From: Azadirachta indica
Lineage: Eukaryota; Streptophyta; Magnoliopsida; Sapindales; Meliaceae
Assembly (NCBI GenBank): GCA_022749755.1
Contig: CM040449.1
Coordinates: 15,658,363-15,722,362 of the forward strand
DNA length: 64,000 bases
Direction: 5' to 3'
A program made the translations under genes and the position numbers. Below, in pieces: positions 36,661 through 49,831 of the stretch. Position 1 is the stretch's first letter; each line of letters begins with the position of its first letter. The notes under the pieces are model-generated. The model was not told the DNA's origin, searched no databases, and saw only the letters and a program-made list of their open reading frames with translations.

Positions 36661-38401
36661 ATTTCATATTTCATATTGTTTTGAAGTTCAAAGAAATCAA
36701 TGAATATACTAAAGGTGATATCACAAAAGTCTATGAAGAATAGGCTTCATATGTTGCAACTCTTATTACCAGTAATGAACAAGACGTATATTTTATTTAA
36801 AGTTTATAATTTGCTATATTATTCAGTGGTGTATTGGTGCTTGATTGAATGTTTTGCTGTTTCTCTTGTGCCCAGAAATGAAGAAGTTTGAAACGAGTAG
36901 AGGATAGCTTTTAAGTCACTGATTCGATTAGTTTAAACTTTGGATAAGGTTGGTTTGTGAATTGGTGACTTGATAGCTTAGCAACAGTGAATAATTCATT
37001 GGCTTTTCACAAATTGATGCCTCAAGAACAAGCAACTGTACATCGAACATTTGAGAAAAATGAGCATATGTATGTGATGATTCATTGAAAATTTACAAAA
37101 TTCAAATATTTTTGTAAAACAAATTAAAAAGTAATTTAATCCTTAAGGTTCAGTTTATTGGACATATTGATCTTAATAATTTAATTGGTTCTATATTTTT
37201 TATTCAGTTAAATAACCTGAGTCGCCTAATTGTATTTGTAATTGATTCAATGTCCATACTCTTAATTAAAGAGAACTGTTTAAGAGTGACCATGATAGAC
37301 CTCAAAAATATTAATTAAGGGACAATCTATCATTAGACTATTTTTCTTCGATGGTAGTGATTGTGAGTATTGAAAAGTTAAAATGAGATTTTTTTTATAG
37401 GCTACTCTCTATGATATTTGGGATATTGTTAATGAAGTTCGTTTTCCCACCAAGAAAAATGTTTAATGGTGGGAGTTCATTCACAAAACTCAAAGATGAG
37501 TGGGGTGATGCTAATAGGAGAAAGGTGTTCTTAAAAGTAAAACTTATAAATCCATTTTATTGCATAATTGCTGTAAACAAGTTTTAAAGGATCTCTTTTT
37601 ATAAAAATGTTTATGACATAGGGTATGGTTTAGATTTTGTATATGATGTAACCAGCCAAGTTAAAAGGCCTAAAATTTAGGTGACTCAGAAGACAGAATG
37701 AATTGTCTAAAATGAGACCCCCTAAAACTATTAATAGCATGTACTCTAGATCTACCAATATTTTAAAAATTTTTTAATATATCTTAGTATATCTTTCTAA
37801 AATAGTGAAAAAGTAAAGAAAATTCTTACATTTTCTCCAATGATTACAAAGAAAAAGTGACAATGACAAAAGAAGTCAAAAGTTTTAACATATACACTTT
37901 CTCTTAGTGACGACAAGATGTATAGTCCAAAACAAGCAAATTATTGCTTTTAAATCAATGAAGCATGATGATGAAGAAGAAGAAGATGGAAGAGATGAAG
38001 ATGAAGAATATAACGAAGAAGAAATTGCTCAAATGCCTAACAAAGTTTTTGGAATTTCTAAGCATGAAAATACTAAGAAGGAAAAATCAATAATGTAAAG
38101 TTATTTGATAAGTGTAAAAGATCCAAATGCCCCTTTTTTTATCTCATACGCATCAAAAAAATTATTGCAAACTCAATTTTTTATATCAACATCAATTGCT
38201 TTGTAAAAGCATATATATAGGTATATTTATATATGTATAGTTCAAATAAACATAATTAATTATTTCCAGTTAATCTAATAATTTAAATTTTTTAAGTTTA
38301 ATTAATATGAATTTTCAAGTAGGAATAAATTAAGAACCTGTTCTTTTTATGAAGTAAAACAACGTATCATAAACTTAATTAAAAAATAATGACTAATTAA
38401 G
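36661..38401. other. intergenic stretch, weak coding-like patch
   Basis: At 36700-36780 a frame with one stop reads EINEYTKGDITKVYEE, which may belong to the Ulp1 remnant. The 63-codon frame at 37907-38098 is acidic (DDEEEEDGRDEDEEYNEEE) and low-complexity; it may be a fragment of the same unit but has no diagnostic motif. The rest is AT-rich. Confidence 0.35.
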
Positions 38402-38416
38402 CATGCACAACATGCA
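38402..38416 (+). promoter_or_regulatory. two RY-type motifs (CATGCA) upstream of the peptide gene
   Basis: CATGCA occurs at 38402-38407 and 38411-38416, about 115-130 bp upstream of the TATA box. RY motifs bind B3 factors of the ABI3/FUS3/LEC2 group in seed promoters. The core is short, so chance is possible, but two close copies in an AT-rich promoter are notable. Confidence 0.4.
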
Positions 38417-38529
38417 ACGTTTGCAGAATTAATTAATTAATTGAATATCAGTTAAGCTAATTAATTAATTAATTAAATAAGGATGCAGTTTTTAATAAAA
38501 ACTTAATTAGATATATGATTGACAAGACA

Positions 38530-38539
38530 TATATAAAAG
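38530..38539 (+). promoter_or_regulatory. TATA box of the peptide gene
   Basis: TATATAAAAG lies 86 bp upstream of the ATG. A start site about 30 bp downstream would give a leader of roughly 55-60 nt, with a run of CACACACA shortly before the ATG. Spacing and sequence are typical of plant promoters. Confidence 0.7.
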
Positions 38540-38625
38540 GCCCCATCTCATTGACAGATCCATGTAACTTTTAAACACTGAAATTAATTTTTAAAAAAGA
38601 AACACACACACAGACATAAGAGAAA

Positions 38626-38847
38626 ATGGGTTACACCAGCAGCAGTAGCAACAAATTATTTAGTGCTTCTAAGTTGGTATTGTGTTGTATCATTGTGATT
38701 GCATTTCTCGTGCGATTTGGCGAAAGCGAGAGCTATGATGATTGTATGAACACTTGTAATTGGCGGAAAACTCAGATTTCGAGAGACCAATGTACCCCTT
38801 TCTGTCTAATAAAGTCTACAGGCATTTTTGAATTTTTCGGCTACTAG
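38626..38847 (+). CDS. small secreted cysteine-rich peptide, hairpinin-like (CX3C-X11-CX3C)
   Basis: It is a 73-residue protein. Residues 1-16 are polar, residues 17-31 are hydrophobic (KLVLCCIIVIAFLV), and a signal-peptide cut is likely near 32-36. The mature part has exactly four cysteines at 40, 44, 56 and 60, spaced C-x3-C-x11-C-x3-C: DDCMNTC and DQCTPFC. This spacing is the alpha-hairpinin scaffold (two helices joined by two disulfides), known from plant antimicrobial and protease-inhibitor peptides. The tail is short and aromatic (GIFEFFGY). The ATG has A at -3 and G at +4, and a TATA box lies upstream. No neighbour shares its function. The assignment rests on cysteine spacing and secretion signal alone, and the activity is unknown. 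A different CX3C hairpin peptide or a non-functional relic is possible. Confidence 0.65.
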   Translation: MGYTSSSSNKLFSASKLVLCCIIVIAFLVRFGESESYDDCMNTCNWRKTQISRDQCTPFCLIKSTGIFEFFGY

Positions 38848-41800
38848 TATTAAGTCCTATATATGTATGTTCAATATGAACAATAACAGAGCAAGAAGGA
38901 GATGTGAGATATTTCATAAATTAAATAAAGAATAATTTTGTCATTACATCCTAATAATTAATTTCTTTATAACTTTTAAATATTGAATTTTAGCTACAAT
39001 ATATTTAAATGGGTATGTATAATGAATAATACTTATTTAATTTGTTAATCGTGCTTTTGTAAAGAGGATGTGGCATTGGCCGGGAACAACCTTAGAGTTG
39101 ATTTCTCACAATCCACAACTATTTTTGCCTTAGGCAATATCATTCTGCAACCATTCAGCCCTCGACTCTTTAATTATGGTTGATGTCAACTTTTTATCTT
39201 CTTTATTTACATTGGAAGTACTGCTATAAACAGCACTTTGGAATCGTTCAACTATTAAATCTGATCTTGCATTTCAAATGTACATTAATTATGACACATT
39301 AATTATTCATTATATAAAGTTATTAGACTTAATTCCAACTATTAAAAGTATTTAAATCTAATAGTTTATAAATGATGTAAGAAATTGTGTAAACTTAAGA
39401 GATTATTAATTCTTCTCATATATATATATATATATATTGCGATGTGTAAACAAGGTAATATTCTGAAATTTTATTTGTTCACCACAACAAACTAATATTG
39501 AGAGAGCATAAAACCTATTGTAAAATTTTTTCTTTATATATATATAGCATGAAAAGTGCTATATTATTGAAAGAGAATTCTTATGGCAAAGCAGAGAAAG
39601 AGAAGTCTTATTATAAATTCATAAAAAAGAAAAGAAATTAAATTAACCAAATTAATAATTGGTAATTTATTGTTAAAATTTATTGTCTACTTATTAAGGG
39701 TATATGGTAGAAAAGCTTATAAATATTAGTGAAATACTAAAATACTTAAAAGTAACAAATCCACTATAATTCCAAGTACAATAACAAGCATAATCTATCA
39801 TCGTAGTATTATGAATGCATTGACCTCCATATTGTTTTTGTTTTTGGAAACATTTTTTTGGGCAATTTGGAAGAGTATATCTTCTCGTGTATATCTCCTA
39901 TATACATCTCTTTTGGGCATTAGCATGATGGGCCATTAACGCAAATGCAAAAATATGGAAATTGAACAAAAAAATTAAAAAAAAATGTATACAAATTAAG
40001 TTTGGTCTAGTGAATAATGAATTGATATAAGAAAGAAAACTAAGAATTGAATAACATATTAAATAGGTAAATAAAAAACTTTCTCAACTAATTAAATTCT
40101 AAAATCATCCTACATCAATTTAGTTTCAATTAATTTTTAAGCTAATAGTGCACAATATATTGTCAACACAAACCTATGATACAGAGAGTATTCTATTTTC
40201 ATCCTGCGACTATGCTTATAAATATATTCTATGGTTGTCATTAGAAAATAAAGTTAGTTCTATCAATACTTTATAATATTATTATATTGTTGTTATAACC
40301 ATACTATTTTTCTAAGGCTACCACTACCACTTGAAACTTACTAAAGATGTCTAACCTCACTAAACTTGTGTTTGTCGCCTGGATTTCATTCACAAAAACT
40401 AGTTGTTTTGGATCCTTGATGTCGAAATCCATTTTGAAGCTAAAGGCTTGGGAGACAAAATAAAACCATAAAATAACCTATCCTTGTAAGATTGTGCTTA
40501 AGTAACGATCTTTCCTCCGTTATCATCTCTATCCATCACTCAATAGGAAATATATCACTGTGAAAGACCTTGATGGATCCTGTACCTCTTAAAAAAATCA
40601 ACTTTACTTTTAAAAAATTTATTAAAATAATTAATATTACCTGTAAAGCACTACAAAGTATTGTTTTAAGTGTAAAAGATGCTTTAATCTTTAAAATGTA
40701 ACTTATTAGACTAGCCAGCTAGTGTGAATAGTTTCAATAACATCTAAAATATTTAGTTCATTAGTTGATAGCTATTTACATAAAAATCTGTATAATTACA
40801 GTTATATTTTGCAATTATCCAATTATCGTCATTGAGCTATATAAATGTACCGTATTGCCTTTCTCTCTCTCTTTTTTTTTAAATTATTCAAATGGATGTC
40901 TATAATTGATAAATTAGGATTCTTTTGAAATTATTAAAACTTATTAGTTGAATGAGCCAATTTTTACCCTTATCTTTTATATATATATATATAATTATAT
41001 ATCAATTTAAAATTATTTTTAATACTAAGTAAATTACCCATATTTAAAAATTTTTGTTCTCACGGTATAATAAACAATTTACGCGTATTCTTTTTTTTTA
41101 AAAAATTTGTCAAGTCAACTCACATGTCTTGATATATATTATTTCACTGGGTAAAAGAAAATTTCTAGTCAAAGAAGGCACCAAACTATTTATCAAAAGT
41201 TAGGAGGTATGTAGCACCCGCACTAAATTTATGGGTATTTGTCGATTTTTCAAAATTTAGGAATGTGAAAGCCATGTAATTGGCCAACTGTTAAACAGTT
41301 GAGTAATACAATTCACTTCAATTTTCTAAATTAAACTTTAATGATAATATAGAAATGGTGCTTTAATATGCTTTTTTTTAATGAAATATTAAGTATATAA
41401 TATACCAATATTACATTAAAAATCTACTGAAATCAACAGTGGGCGATGTTTGTCTTTATTGAGAAGAAAAGTCTATTCACATTCTAATAGATAAGTCCTA
41501 TGTATATTATGTGGTAGACTCTATATATAGTGAGGGTCACACAGAGGGTGGGAACAAACCATGTCGGTTGTTATTAGAAGGGGTAGAAAGCAAGACCTTC
41601 CACTTGGGAGGCTTGCCTTCTAGCCATGTTTTAATATGTTATTCAATTCTTAATTTTCTTAAAATATTGCAATTTAAAACTATATTTAAGGTGAAATAAA
41701 AATTATTGTAAATTATAAATATATGAGTGATAACTCATGTTGGAATAACAGAGTAGCATTCCTTATTAATATTTCAAGACAATTTTGTATGAGGTTGTTT

Positions 41801-44800
41801 TTATAAGATTCATGAGTGGAATAATGTTATTTTTTTAATCTTTTCTCTCTCTTTTTTTTTTCATGCTAATTAAAAACACAATTGATTAATTTTAAAATAA
41901 GCATATAAGTATATAAGCTTTTATTGAATAACCATATGAATGGCATGTTAGAATAATTTGATGGAAGACTTTCTTTATTGCTTTAACAATATCTAAGCTA
42001 TTTTAACTAAGAACGACAATGTCACTTATGCATTTAAATCATGGTTGAGCTTACACATTCTTTCTAAGTTGCACAAAATAAGGTCTACCACATCCATTTG
42101 ATCTCATTAAGTGGCCTAAAATTTATGATGTTGCAATCTTGGGAGATAAGTTGGTTGATTGGAGGGATTTGCTATCGTTGTTGGCACTACTACTATGATG
42201 CTCAATATTACACAAGACTTAAACTATGAATTCATGATGTGTAGGAGCAAGATAGTCTTAGTAACAATGCAAAAAGCCACAAATAGTAAGGTAGGTCGTA
42301 ACTACTATAAGGTCAGGTCAATATTATATTGATTCGTTAACAGCAATATACAATATGTTTGCTTACAACCTAATAGACCTAAGGCTGTGAAAAGGTATTT
42401 TTGAGACCTAAAGGTGATAGGTTGATACTTATGGATGTAGGAAATAAGTGTGTTCGGATAGTGGCCAAGATTGGTTTCTAAGGCAAAAAGTGACTAGAAA
42501 ACAAGTGTTGCTAGGATTTGCTTAGTTAGGCATCAAAGAAGAGAAAAAGACTGTACTAGTTTGCTAATTTTGTTTTATGAGCTCTTTGCGTAACCTACTC
42601 TCTTGAACATGGAGTAATTTCTTCTTATGTAGTGTGCAATGTGTTATTGTACTGGAACATAACTTAATCATGTTATCTAATTTAATGCAAGTTATCTTTT
42701 TACAATAAGTTTTTGTCTAAGAATAACAATATATGTAATTTAATCTTAACTATAAAAGATGAAAAAGAACTTATATTTGTAATAAAAAAACCTATTTTAA
42801 TTAATCTTAAGTTAATTAAAATAAGGTTTTAGACCAAAAAAATAGACTTTACGACTTTTGAGCTTTTGTATTCCTTATACATTATCATAATCAGATAATA
42901 GATCAATTAGGTTTAAGTAGTCCTAAAGTGGATTAGAACAAGACTATTATGTTGATTTGGGCTAGAGTTGGGCTTAGTTACTTTTACCTTCTATAGTATA
43001 ACTTATAATTTGAGTTCTAAAAAGTGACTTGAGTTTACTTATACTATTTATACATTACTCGGATAAAAAACACATAATTTAAACTTAGGTTTAGGCTTGA
43101 GCCCATTGTCAATTTTCAAGTATCCTCATCATCTTAACTTGTTGTGAGGGAGATTTGAACCCTAAACCTTTTATACTAATATAAGAAATGTAATATATTA
43201 ATAGAAAACTATTTCTAAGTTATATCTCAATATTTCAAGTGATAATAAAGTTGATTTGTCACTCCATATAAGAAATGGATTAGATTGGTATTAGTATAGA
43301 TACAATAGTAGAATTCTATTAGGACTGCTTTATCAATTTTAATTAATTTTGATAAAATAAAAGGGTAAAGGACTTATAATCTCTAATGTTTTACTTATTA
43401 GATTGATTAGTTCCAATGATTTTAGAAATACTTAATAGAATCCTAATTTATTAAAAAGTAACAATTATACCCCTATCAATAATAGTTATCTAATAAAAAT
43501 AATATTAAAATTTTAAATTTCATATAATATAATATTTTATCTAAAATATATTAATAACATAAATAATATTATTTTCTACCATATTAGTAATATAATATCT
43601 ATTAATATATTATAAAAAGTATTTTATACAGTAAATTTTATTATAAATTAATAGTTATTTACTTTATTTTATTTATTTTCTAATAAGTAATTAATATTGA
43701 ATTGTTAATATGTTAAAAAATAAAATTTATATTTTAGTTATAATATATTAATAAATATTATTATTATTAATAGATTATAAAATCATATCTTATTATTATT
43801 GTAATTATTATTACATTTATTTTGTGTTAAAGTTTATAAATAATTTTTTTATCTATCATTAAATAGGGATATAATTGTCTTTTTTGTAAATTAATTAGGA
43901 TTTTGATCAATATTTTTATAATTATTAGGATTAATTAGTCCAATAGACCAAATTTTAAGGCCTTGCAATTCCTTTTTCCTAAATTGAAATCACCCTTTCC
44001 TATTTTATTAAAATTAATATCTGAGAACTAACAAGTCAAATTTTATGTTACAATTATATTATAGGGATACAAGTATGAAATGCATAGACATATTAGCTTG
44101 ACTTCAGGTTAGGGGAGGTAATTAATTTTTGACACTACTTGTCAAGTGGACATGAACAAAACACAGCAGCAGCGTGTCTAGATTGACTTAAGATGACACG
44201 ATTAGTAAATAAATGATAAAAATATATTACAATTAATAATCGGGTCATGGTCAGGTTTTAAGATTTAACACGAATCTTTTATAATATATTAACTATTTGA
44301 ATAATCATATAATACTAACTCATTTATGATTTAATAAATTTATTTGATATACAGTCTTCGTATTTTTTCAAAGCACTTAGTTATACTATTAACAGTTTTA
44401 ACAGTTTAATTTTATTTATAAATAAAAATTTATTTGAATTTATTTGATAGTATTACAATTAATTTAGAATATCTATTAAAAAATATATATAAAAATATAT
44501 TAAACTAGTGATATAATTGTTAAATGAATATTGTCTAACTAATAATTATATTAAATTAGAATTTCAATTCTTAACATAATTATTAAATGATTTATATTAG
44601 TTTAAAATATATTATATTTTTAACAAAAATACGATACACTAGTCCAAATTATTTTTGTCCATTAAATTTTAACTAAAAAGATACAGCAGTGCAGTAAACG
44701 CAAAAAGCTTCACACACTTCTAGCATCCCTTTATGCAGAAAAAAATCTAGTCATTATTGTACAATAAGAAATAGTATACGAACATAAAAACAAAGAATCT

Positions 44801-44853
44801 CAATTTTTTATTGACTTACCAAACTTTACCAAGTAACTGCCGCAGCTAATAAA
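38848..44853. other. 6-kb AT-rich intergenic region, no gene supported
   Basis: It holds (TA)n tracts at 39419-39437 and about 40979-40993, and several A/T-rich stretches (notably 43480-43860). A 44-codon open stretch at 39049-39183 looks coding-like but is unidentified. Segment 42940-43040 is partly the reverse complement of 45575-45660, which suggests an old inverted or dispersed repeat. The 62-codon frame at 41511-41699 has no motif. Confidence 0.5.
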
Positions 44854-44860
44854 TATATAA
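44854..44860 (+). promoter_or_regulatory. TATA box deciding the start of the first inhibitor gene
   Basis: TATATAA at this position predicts transcription from about 44885. The upstream in-frame ATG at 44872 would then lie before the transcript starts, while the ATG at 44911 lies inside it. This supports 44911 as the real start. Confidence 0.65.
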
Positions 44861-44910
44861 ACAAATAGCATATGCATATTTTGATGAGCAGAACAGAGTA
44901 TATCTTCATA

Positions 44911-45462
44911 ATGCGAGTATCAAGAGTGATTGCTTTCTTCCTATTTTCTCATTTACTTCTTCAATCTCCATCACCAACACACGCCATATCTGTGAATTCT
45001 CCATCCAGTTCCAGTTTAGTTGATGGTGTTTGCAAGAAAATAAATTACCCAGAATGCGTTTCAGCTCTGCAACTCGATCCCCGAACAAGATCAACATCTG
45101 ATTTAAAAACCCTAGCAAGAATAGCCCTAGAGATAGCAATAGCCAATACAACAGAGAGCAAAGCTTACGTAGACAAAATGGCGAAGAGCAGAAGGGTTCC
45201 ACCCAGGTTAATACCAGCACTGAGGAATTGCAGTTGGGGGTATTGGCATGCAGCCGCGTCGTTCAGTAGTGCGAAATCAGAGCTAGATGATGCTATGATG
45301 ACGGCTAATTACGACGCAAGAGTGGCCAGGGATGGAGCAGATTTCTGTGACACTTGGTTGAATTCTGTAAGGGTTGATGTTCCAACAATTAGGACTAGAA
45401 ACAATTATGTGAGATTGTATAGTGATATTGGTTTTATTATTACGGATATGCTTGATGGCTGA
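44911..45462 (+). CDS. invertase/pectin-methylesterase inhibitor superfamily protein
   Basis: It is a 183-residue, intronless protein. Residues 1-25 form a signal peptide (MRVSRVIAFFLFSHLLL...THA). The mature protein has the four cysteines of the family in two pairs, C41/C49 (VCKKINYPEC) and C107/C146, with a helical region between. TANYDA at 131-136 and LYSDIGFIITDML near the C-terminus mark a known subfamily of putative invertase inhibitors. Family members form a four-helix bundle and inhibit either cell-wall/vacuolar invertase or pectin methylesterase; which one cannot be told from sequence. It is likely apoplastic. The start at 44911 is preferred over the in-frame ATG at 44872 because of the TATA position, A at -3, and a clean signal peptide. 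AATAAA lies at 45495. A related gene lies 6.5 kb downstream on the same strand. Confidence 0.93.
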   Translation: MRVSRVIAFFLFSHLLLQSPSPTHAISVNSPSSSSLVDGVCKKINYPECVSALQLDPRTRSTSDLKTLARIALEIAIANTTESKAYVDKMAKSRRVPPRLIPALRNCSWGYWHAAASFSSAKSELDDAMMTANYDARVARDGADFCDTWLNSVRVDVPTIRTRNNYVRLYSDIGFIITDMLDG

Positions 45463-45494
45463 ATTTCTTGCTTTTGTTGAAATGGCTAATGGGT

Positions 45495-45500
45495 AATAAA
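45495..45500 (+). terminator. polyadenylation signal of the first inhibitor gene
   Basis: AATAAA lies 33 bp after the stop codon, followed by a T-rich stretch. It is a plausible near-upstream element; plant signals are loose. Confidence 0.45.
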
Positions 45501-48500
45501 AATTGGTTTTTCTATTATTATTGTTATTATCATTCTCTGATATGTGAAAATTGACCTTAAATACTATAGGAAGCTCAAGCCAAAATTAGGTCATTATATA
45601 AAATAATATATAAAAGTATAAGTGAATTCGAGTCACTTTTTAAAATTCAAATTGTGGGATATAATTTAGATATTTAAATTATGGACTGTGATTTGAAAGG
45701 TAATAGTAAATTTAATTCTAAGCCAAATTAATGTAATGATATTGATTTAGCCCATTTAAGAGAATTAAAGTCCAAATGATCTATTATGTAATTAAATTAA
45801 TGAATAAGAAATATAAAATGTTAAAAACCTTAAGAGTCTATTCTTCAAACTTAAAACTTTATTTCAATTATTTTAGAATAAGTATTTTATTATAAATATA
45901 AGTTTTCGAACATTTCTTTTAATTAGTATTAAATTTCATATAATTTTATTTCTAATTAAAAACTTGTCTTAGAAGATAAGTTACGTTCCAATAGTTATAT
46001 TTCACGTCTACTTGTAAATTACACATCACATAAACTAGTTATATTCCACTAAAATTACACATCAGATATTATATAGGGAGCATTATTTCATGTACCAAAA
46101 ACATCATCTCAGAATCTTTGAATCATGATCTTAGGACAGCACCTTGGCATCGTTAGTCTTATATCTTTCACATCTACCAAGTAAACCTCTAAATAATCCT
46201 TGTTTTTCCTTCACCTTCATTGTGGAAATAGACCTAAGACATTAACTAACCTCCTCACATTTTTCTTGCATCTATAGGTATCAACTTGGTTACCTTTAAG
46301 CTAACAAAACCTTACTCGCAAGCCTTAAATTTTTTAGGTCGCAAGTGAAAGTATTGAATATTGCCACAAGTAAGTCTATCTAATATTCATCTAATCTTAT
46401 AGTAAATATAAATTACCCCTAAATAGTTGGGTTTATTTTCATTGATATTGAGACTATCTCGCTCCCACTATAAAATCATATTTTGAGTCTTGTGCCTCGT
46501 AGAATATCATAGAGGTAGCATCAACAGTGGTAGTAGATCCTTCTAGTTAACCAATCCAATCAACTAAGATTATAAAAAACACAATTCTTGAATCATTAGG
46601 TGAGATTCAAGAGATAAAATGGGCCTTACTCCCTATAACTTAAAATGAATGTAAAAACTGAACTCGAATTTAAAGGCCTAAGGATATCATAATCTACTAA
46701 ACACATTTCGAGGTGTGTTCGAGCATACAACCAATCAAAATCCGCTACACACTCGAACAAATTTAACCCTTAATATTTTAATAATAAATTTGAGTTTTTA
46801 GTTGAGGAATATGAGAGTATATTTGCTAATATTTTTTATTAGTGCAATTAATCAATCAAAGTCACCATTGATTTTATAGTGATTTGCATGATCAATTATG
46901 TTGATATTATTTTGATTTTAGGCTTAATTATAATTCATTTTTATCATAATTTTTTTCTATATTTTATTTCTATCAGTTAAATAAGGCCTATATAAAACTC
47001 AATTTTTGTATGTACAATTAATTAAGATATTTAAAAATATGAGAAATATGTTATATTTCTAACCAATAAAGTCCAGCCCATGCAGCCCGTGCTAGGCTTG
47101 CGTTTGGGCTGATTTGACTTTAGTTCGACTTTACAAAATTAATAAAACTTTTATCATTAAGATGATTTGGTTACAAAATTTGAAAACTAATGAACAATAA
47201 CTTTACTTCTAGGCTAGTTACAAAATTTCTAAAATTATATAAAAAAAAAATATTTAATAAGCGTACATATTTAATTTATATTGTTAAAAAATATTATTTT
47301 AAAATTATTATATTAATAAAAAAAAAAATTTATAATCTAAGATAATTCTTTAATAACTATAACTATTATTATCATTACTAACAATAATTTAATCTTTAAC
47401 AATTACTTAAAAATAATTTTAAAAGTATTATATTAACATAAAATAATGTTATAATCTAAATTATTTTAAATTATAAAATTATTTTATATAATATAAAATT
47501 CTCTAAAATGAAGAATATAGTGATCAAAATCCCAAATATTACAAATTTAATACCAAAAACTAATAAAACTATAAAAGTAAAAAAATCTTGTACACAACAT
47601 TAACAATAATCTAAACAATTATACTTATAAAAAATACTGTCACTTACGATAGATAACAAGTGATTGTGAGGGGAAGATAGCGAGATGGGGTCGACTTGTG
47701 TTGTTTTTAAATTTAGGATTTGAAAATTTATATACTAATTTAATTTTACAATAATCTCTGATAAATTTAATATAAATTTAGAAAATAGTAAATTTATTGA
47801 TTAGAGTACATATTTAAAGTATTTAACGAAAGTTAATTTATACAATTACAATTTTTAATTTATTATTAAAAAAATATCATTAATTTTTAATTTTTCATCA
47901 AATCTCATAATATAAATCAAATTTACTATATCTTTTCAATAACAATAAATGGATACTTCATATGTGAAATCACTACTTTACATATCATCAAAATAACATA
48001 ATAAAAATAAAAATTTAATTTTTTCTCAAAATAATTTTCAGTAATTTAATATTATATCTAAAGTTAAATAAAAATAATAATTAATTATATTTAGATCATG
48101 ATTTAATTAAAAGTTCTAAGTATTCATATTGACATATGGAATGGAAAATATATAATATGGTGTCAACTATACTTAGTAATTTGAACAAATGTTATTTTAT
48201 TAATATTTATAATTAAAATATAATAATTTAATATTATTATAATGAATGAATCATTATAATAACATTAGTACATAAGTATTTTTATGGTAAAATATCTAAA
48301 TCAAAGAAAATTTCAAATTTCAAATTCCAAACCATAACTGTTGGAGTTTTTTTGACTATTGGGTTGGGTTATAGAGCACAAAAATAATATAAATTATATT
48401 TTTTTTTTTTTTTAGTTAACTAAGTCCATCATAATTATTTACAACTTTTTAATTTAATCAATTTTAGAATTTTTTAAATTCATTTTCTTAATAAAGAAAT

Positions 48501-49823
48501 TTCTAAAATAATAAAAACCAAAAAAATTAAATAATTTTTAATAATTAGAACAATAAGTTTTGATAAAATAAAAATAATGAAATTTTTTGTCGAGTAAAAT
48601 AAGGAATTTATAATTAACGAATTAATTTATTATAAAATAATAATATAAGATTAACAAAACAAAGAATTTCTTTTTCTTTTCATCATTTTCTTATCTACAA
48701 AATAAAATATTTTTTTTTTTTGCAAAATTACCAAAAATAAAAACTTTAAGATTTATTTAATAAATTTTTTCTAACTTTATCAATTCCATTAAAAATAACA
48801 TCATAATTTATTACTGCACTTATTTATTTTTTTATTTATATAAGTTAACAAAAAAATTATAATAAATGTATCAATTAAATTTGATATTTTATTTTAGTAA
48901 AATTTTTATTATTGGTAATATTTTTTATAAATTATATAATTGTCTCAATCAAATTGATGATTGTTGCCAATTATCTTTTTTAAAAAATTAATTTATAAAA
49001 TATAAATATTTATTTTTTTTTTTATATTATTTCAATTAAATGTGAAATGGTAATTCTATGTACAAAAAAATTAAATATTGATGATATATTTTTTTAATAA
49101 ATTAAAAATGATAATTGTAGGAGTTAATTTTTGTTAAATATTTTAAATATGTAATTAAGTCAATAAATTGAATACTTTATATAAGCTTTTGTGATACTTG
49201 GAATTTTGTCAAAATAATCTTTATTATTTAGAATTTTATATTATATAGATGATAATAACTCTATAATTTAAAGTAATTCCTATTTAATTATTTATGTATA
49301 ATTTAATTATCTGTATATAATTTAAATTACTGACTTAAACAATAACAATTTTGTGTAAAAATAAAATATATTTTTTTTAAAAATTTTTAAAATTAATTTT
49401 TAGAAGAAAATAATTATATTTTAAATCAAATTTATTTTATTAAAAATTAAAAATATTAAAATATTAAATATAATTAATGTTTCGTTCAAACAATTATAAA
49501 GAAAATAATTTTTAAAGATGAAATTATATTTAAATAATTGTTAAAGACAAAATTATAATTAGATATATAATTATTTTTTATATCAATAATAAAATTTAAA
49601 ATAATATTTTTAATAATAAATTCAATATGTATATTTTGTTAAATATGTGTCATTTACATATTTAAATGAGTAATTAAGGTTAGCCTATTGATAAAATTTT
49701 TGTTTGCTTTTCTCTAAGTCTTTGAGTTTGAGCTCTACTAATTATGATAACGTTTTTAAGTAAAAGTCAAACCTTGGTTAACATCGGGTTGGCCCATCAA
49801 GTGCAAAGCCCAATCAAGCCCCT
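45501..49823. other. AT-rich intergenic region, no gene supported
   Basis: There is extreme A/T richness at 47200-49700 with long poly-A and poly-T runs. A segment at 46770-46850 (GAGAGTATATTTGCTAAT) recurs at 50525-50560, so a diverged dispersed repeat is present. GC-richer remnants at 47080-47130 and 49770-49820 (CCCAATCAAGCCC-type) look like old transposon or repeat sequence. No coding motif was found. Confidence 0.5.
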
Positions 49824-49831
49824 CACATGTC

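Noticed and set aside
37907..38098. Acidic 63-codon ORF
   Set aside because: D/E-rich low-complexity sequence alone is not evidence of a gene; perhaps a scrap of the Ulp1-type unit.
38425..38476. AATTAATT tandem blocks as a CRISPR-like or regulatory array
   Set aside because: Simple-sequence repeat; no spacers, and AATT palindromes arise by chance in AT-rich DNA.
44906..45220. 104-codon antisense frame over the first inhibitor gene
   Set aside because: Shadow of the real gene; no motif of its own.
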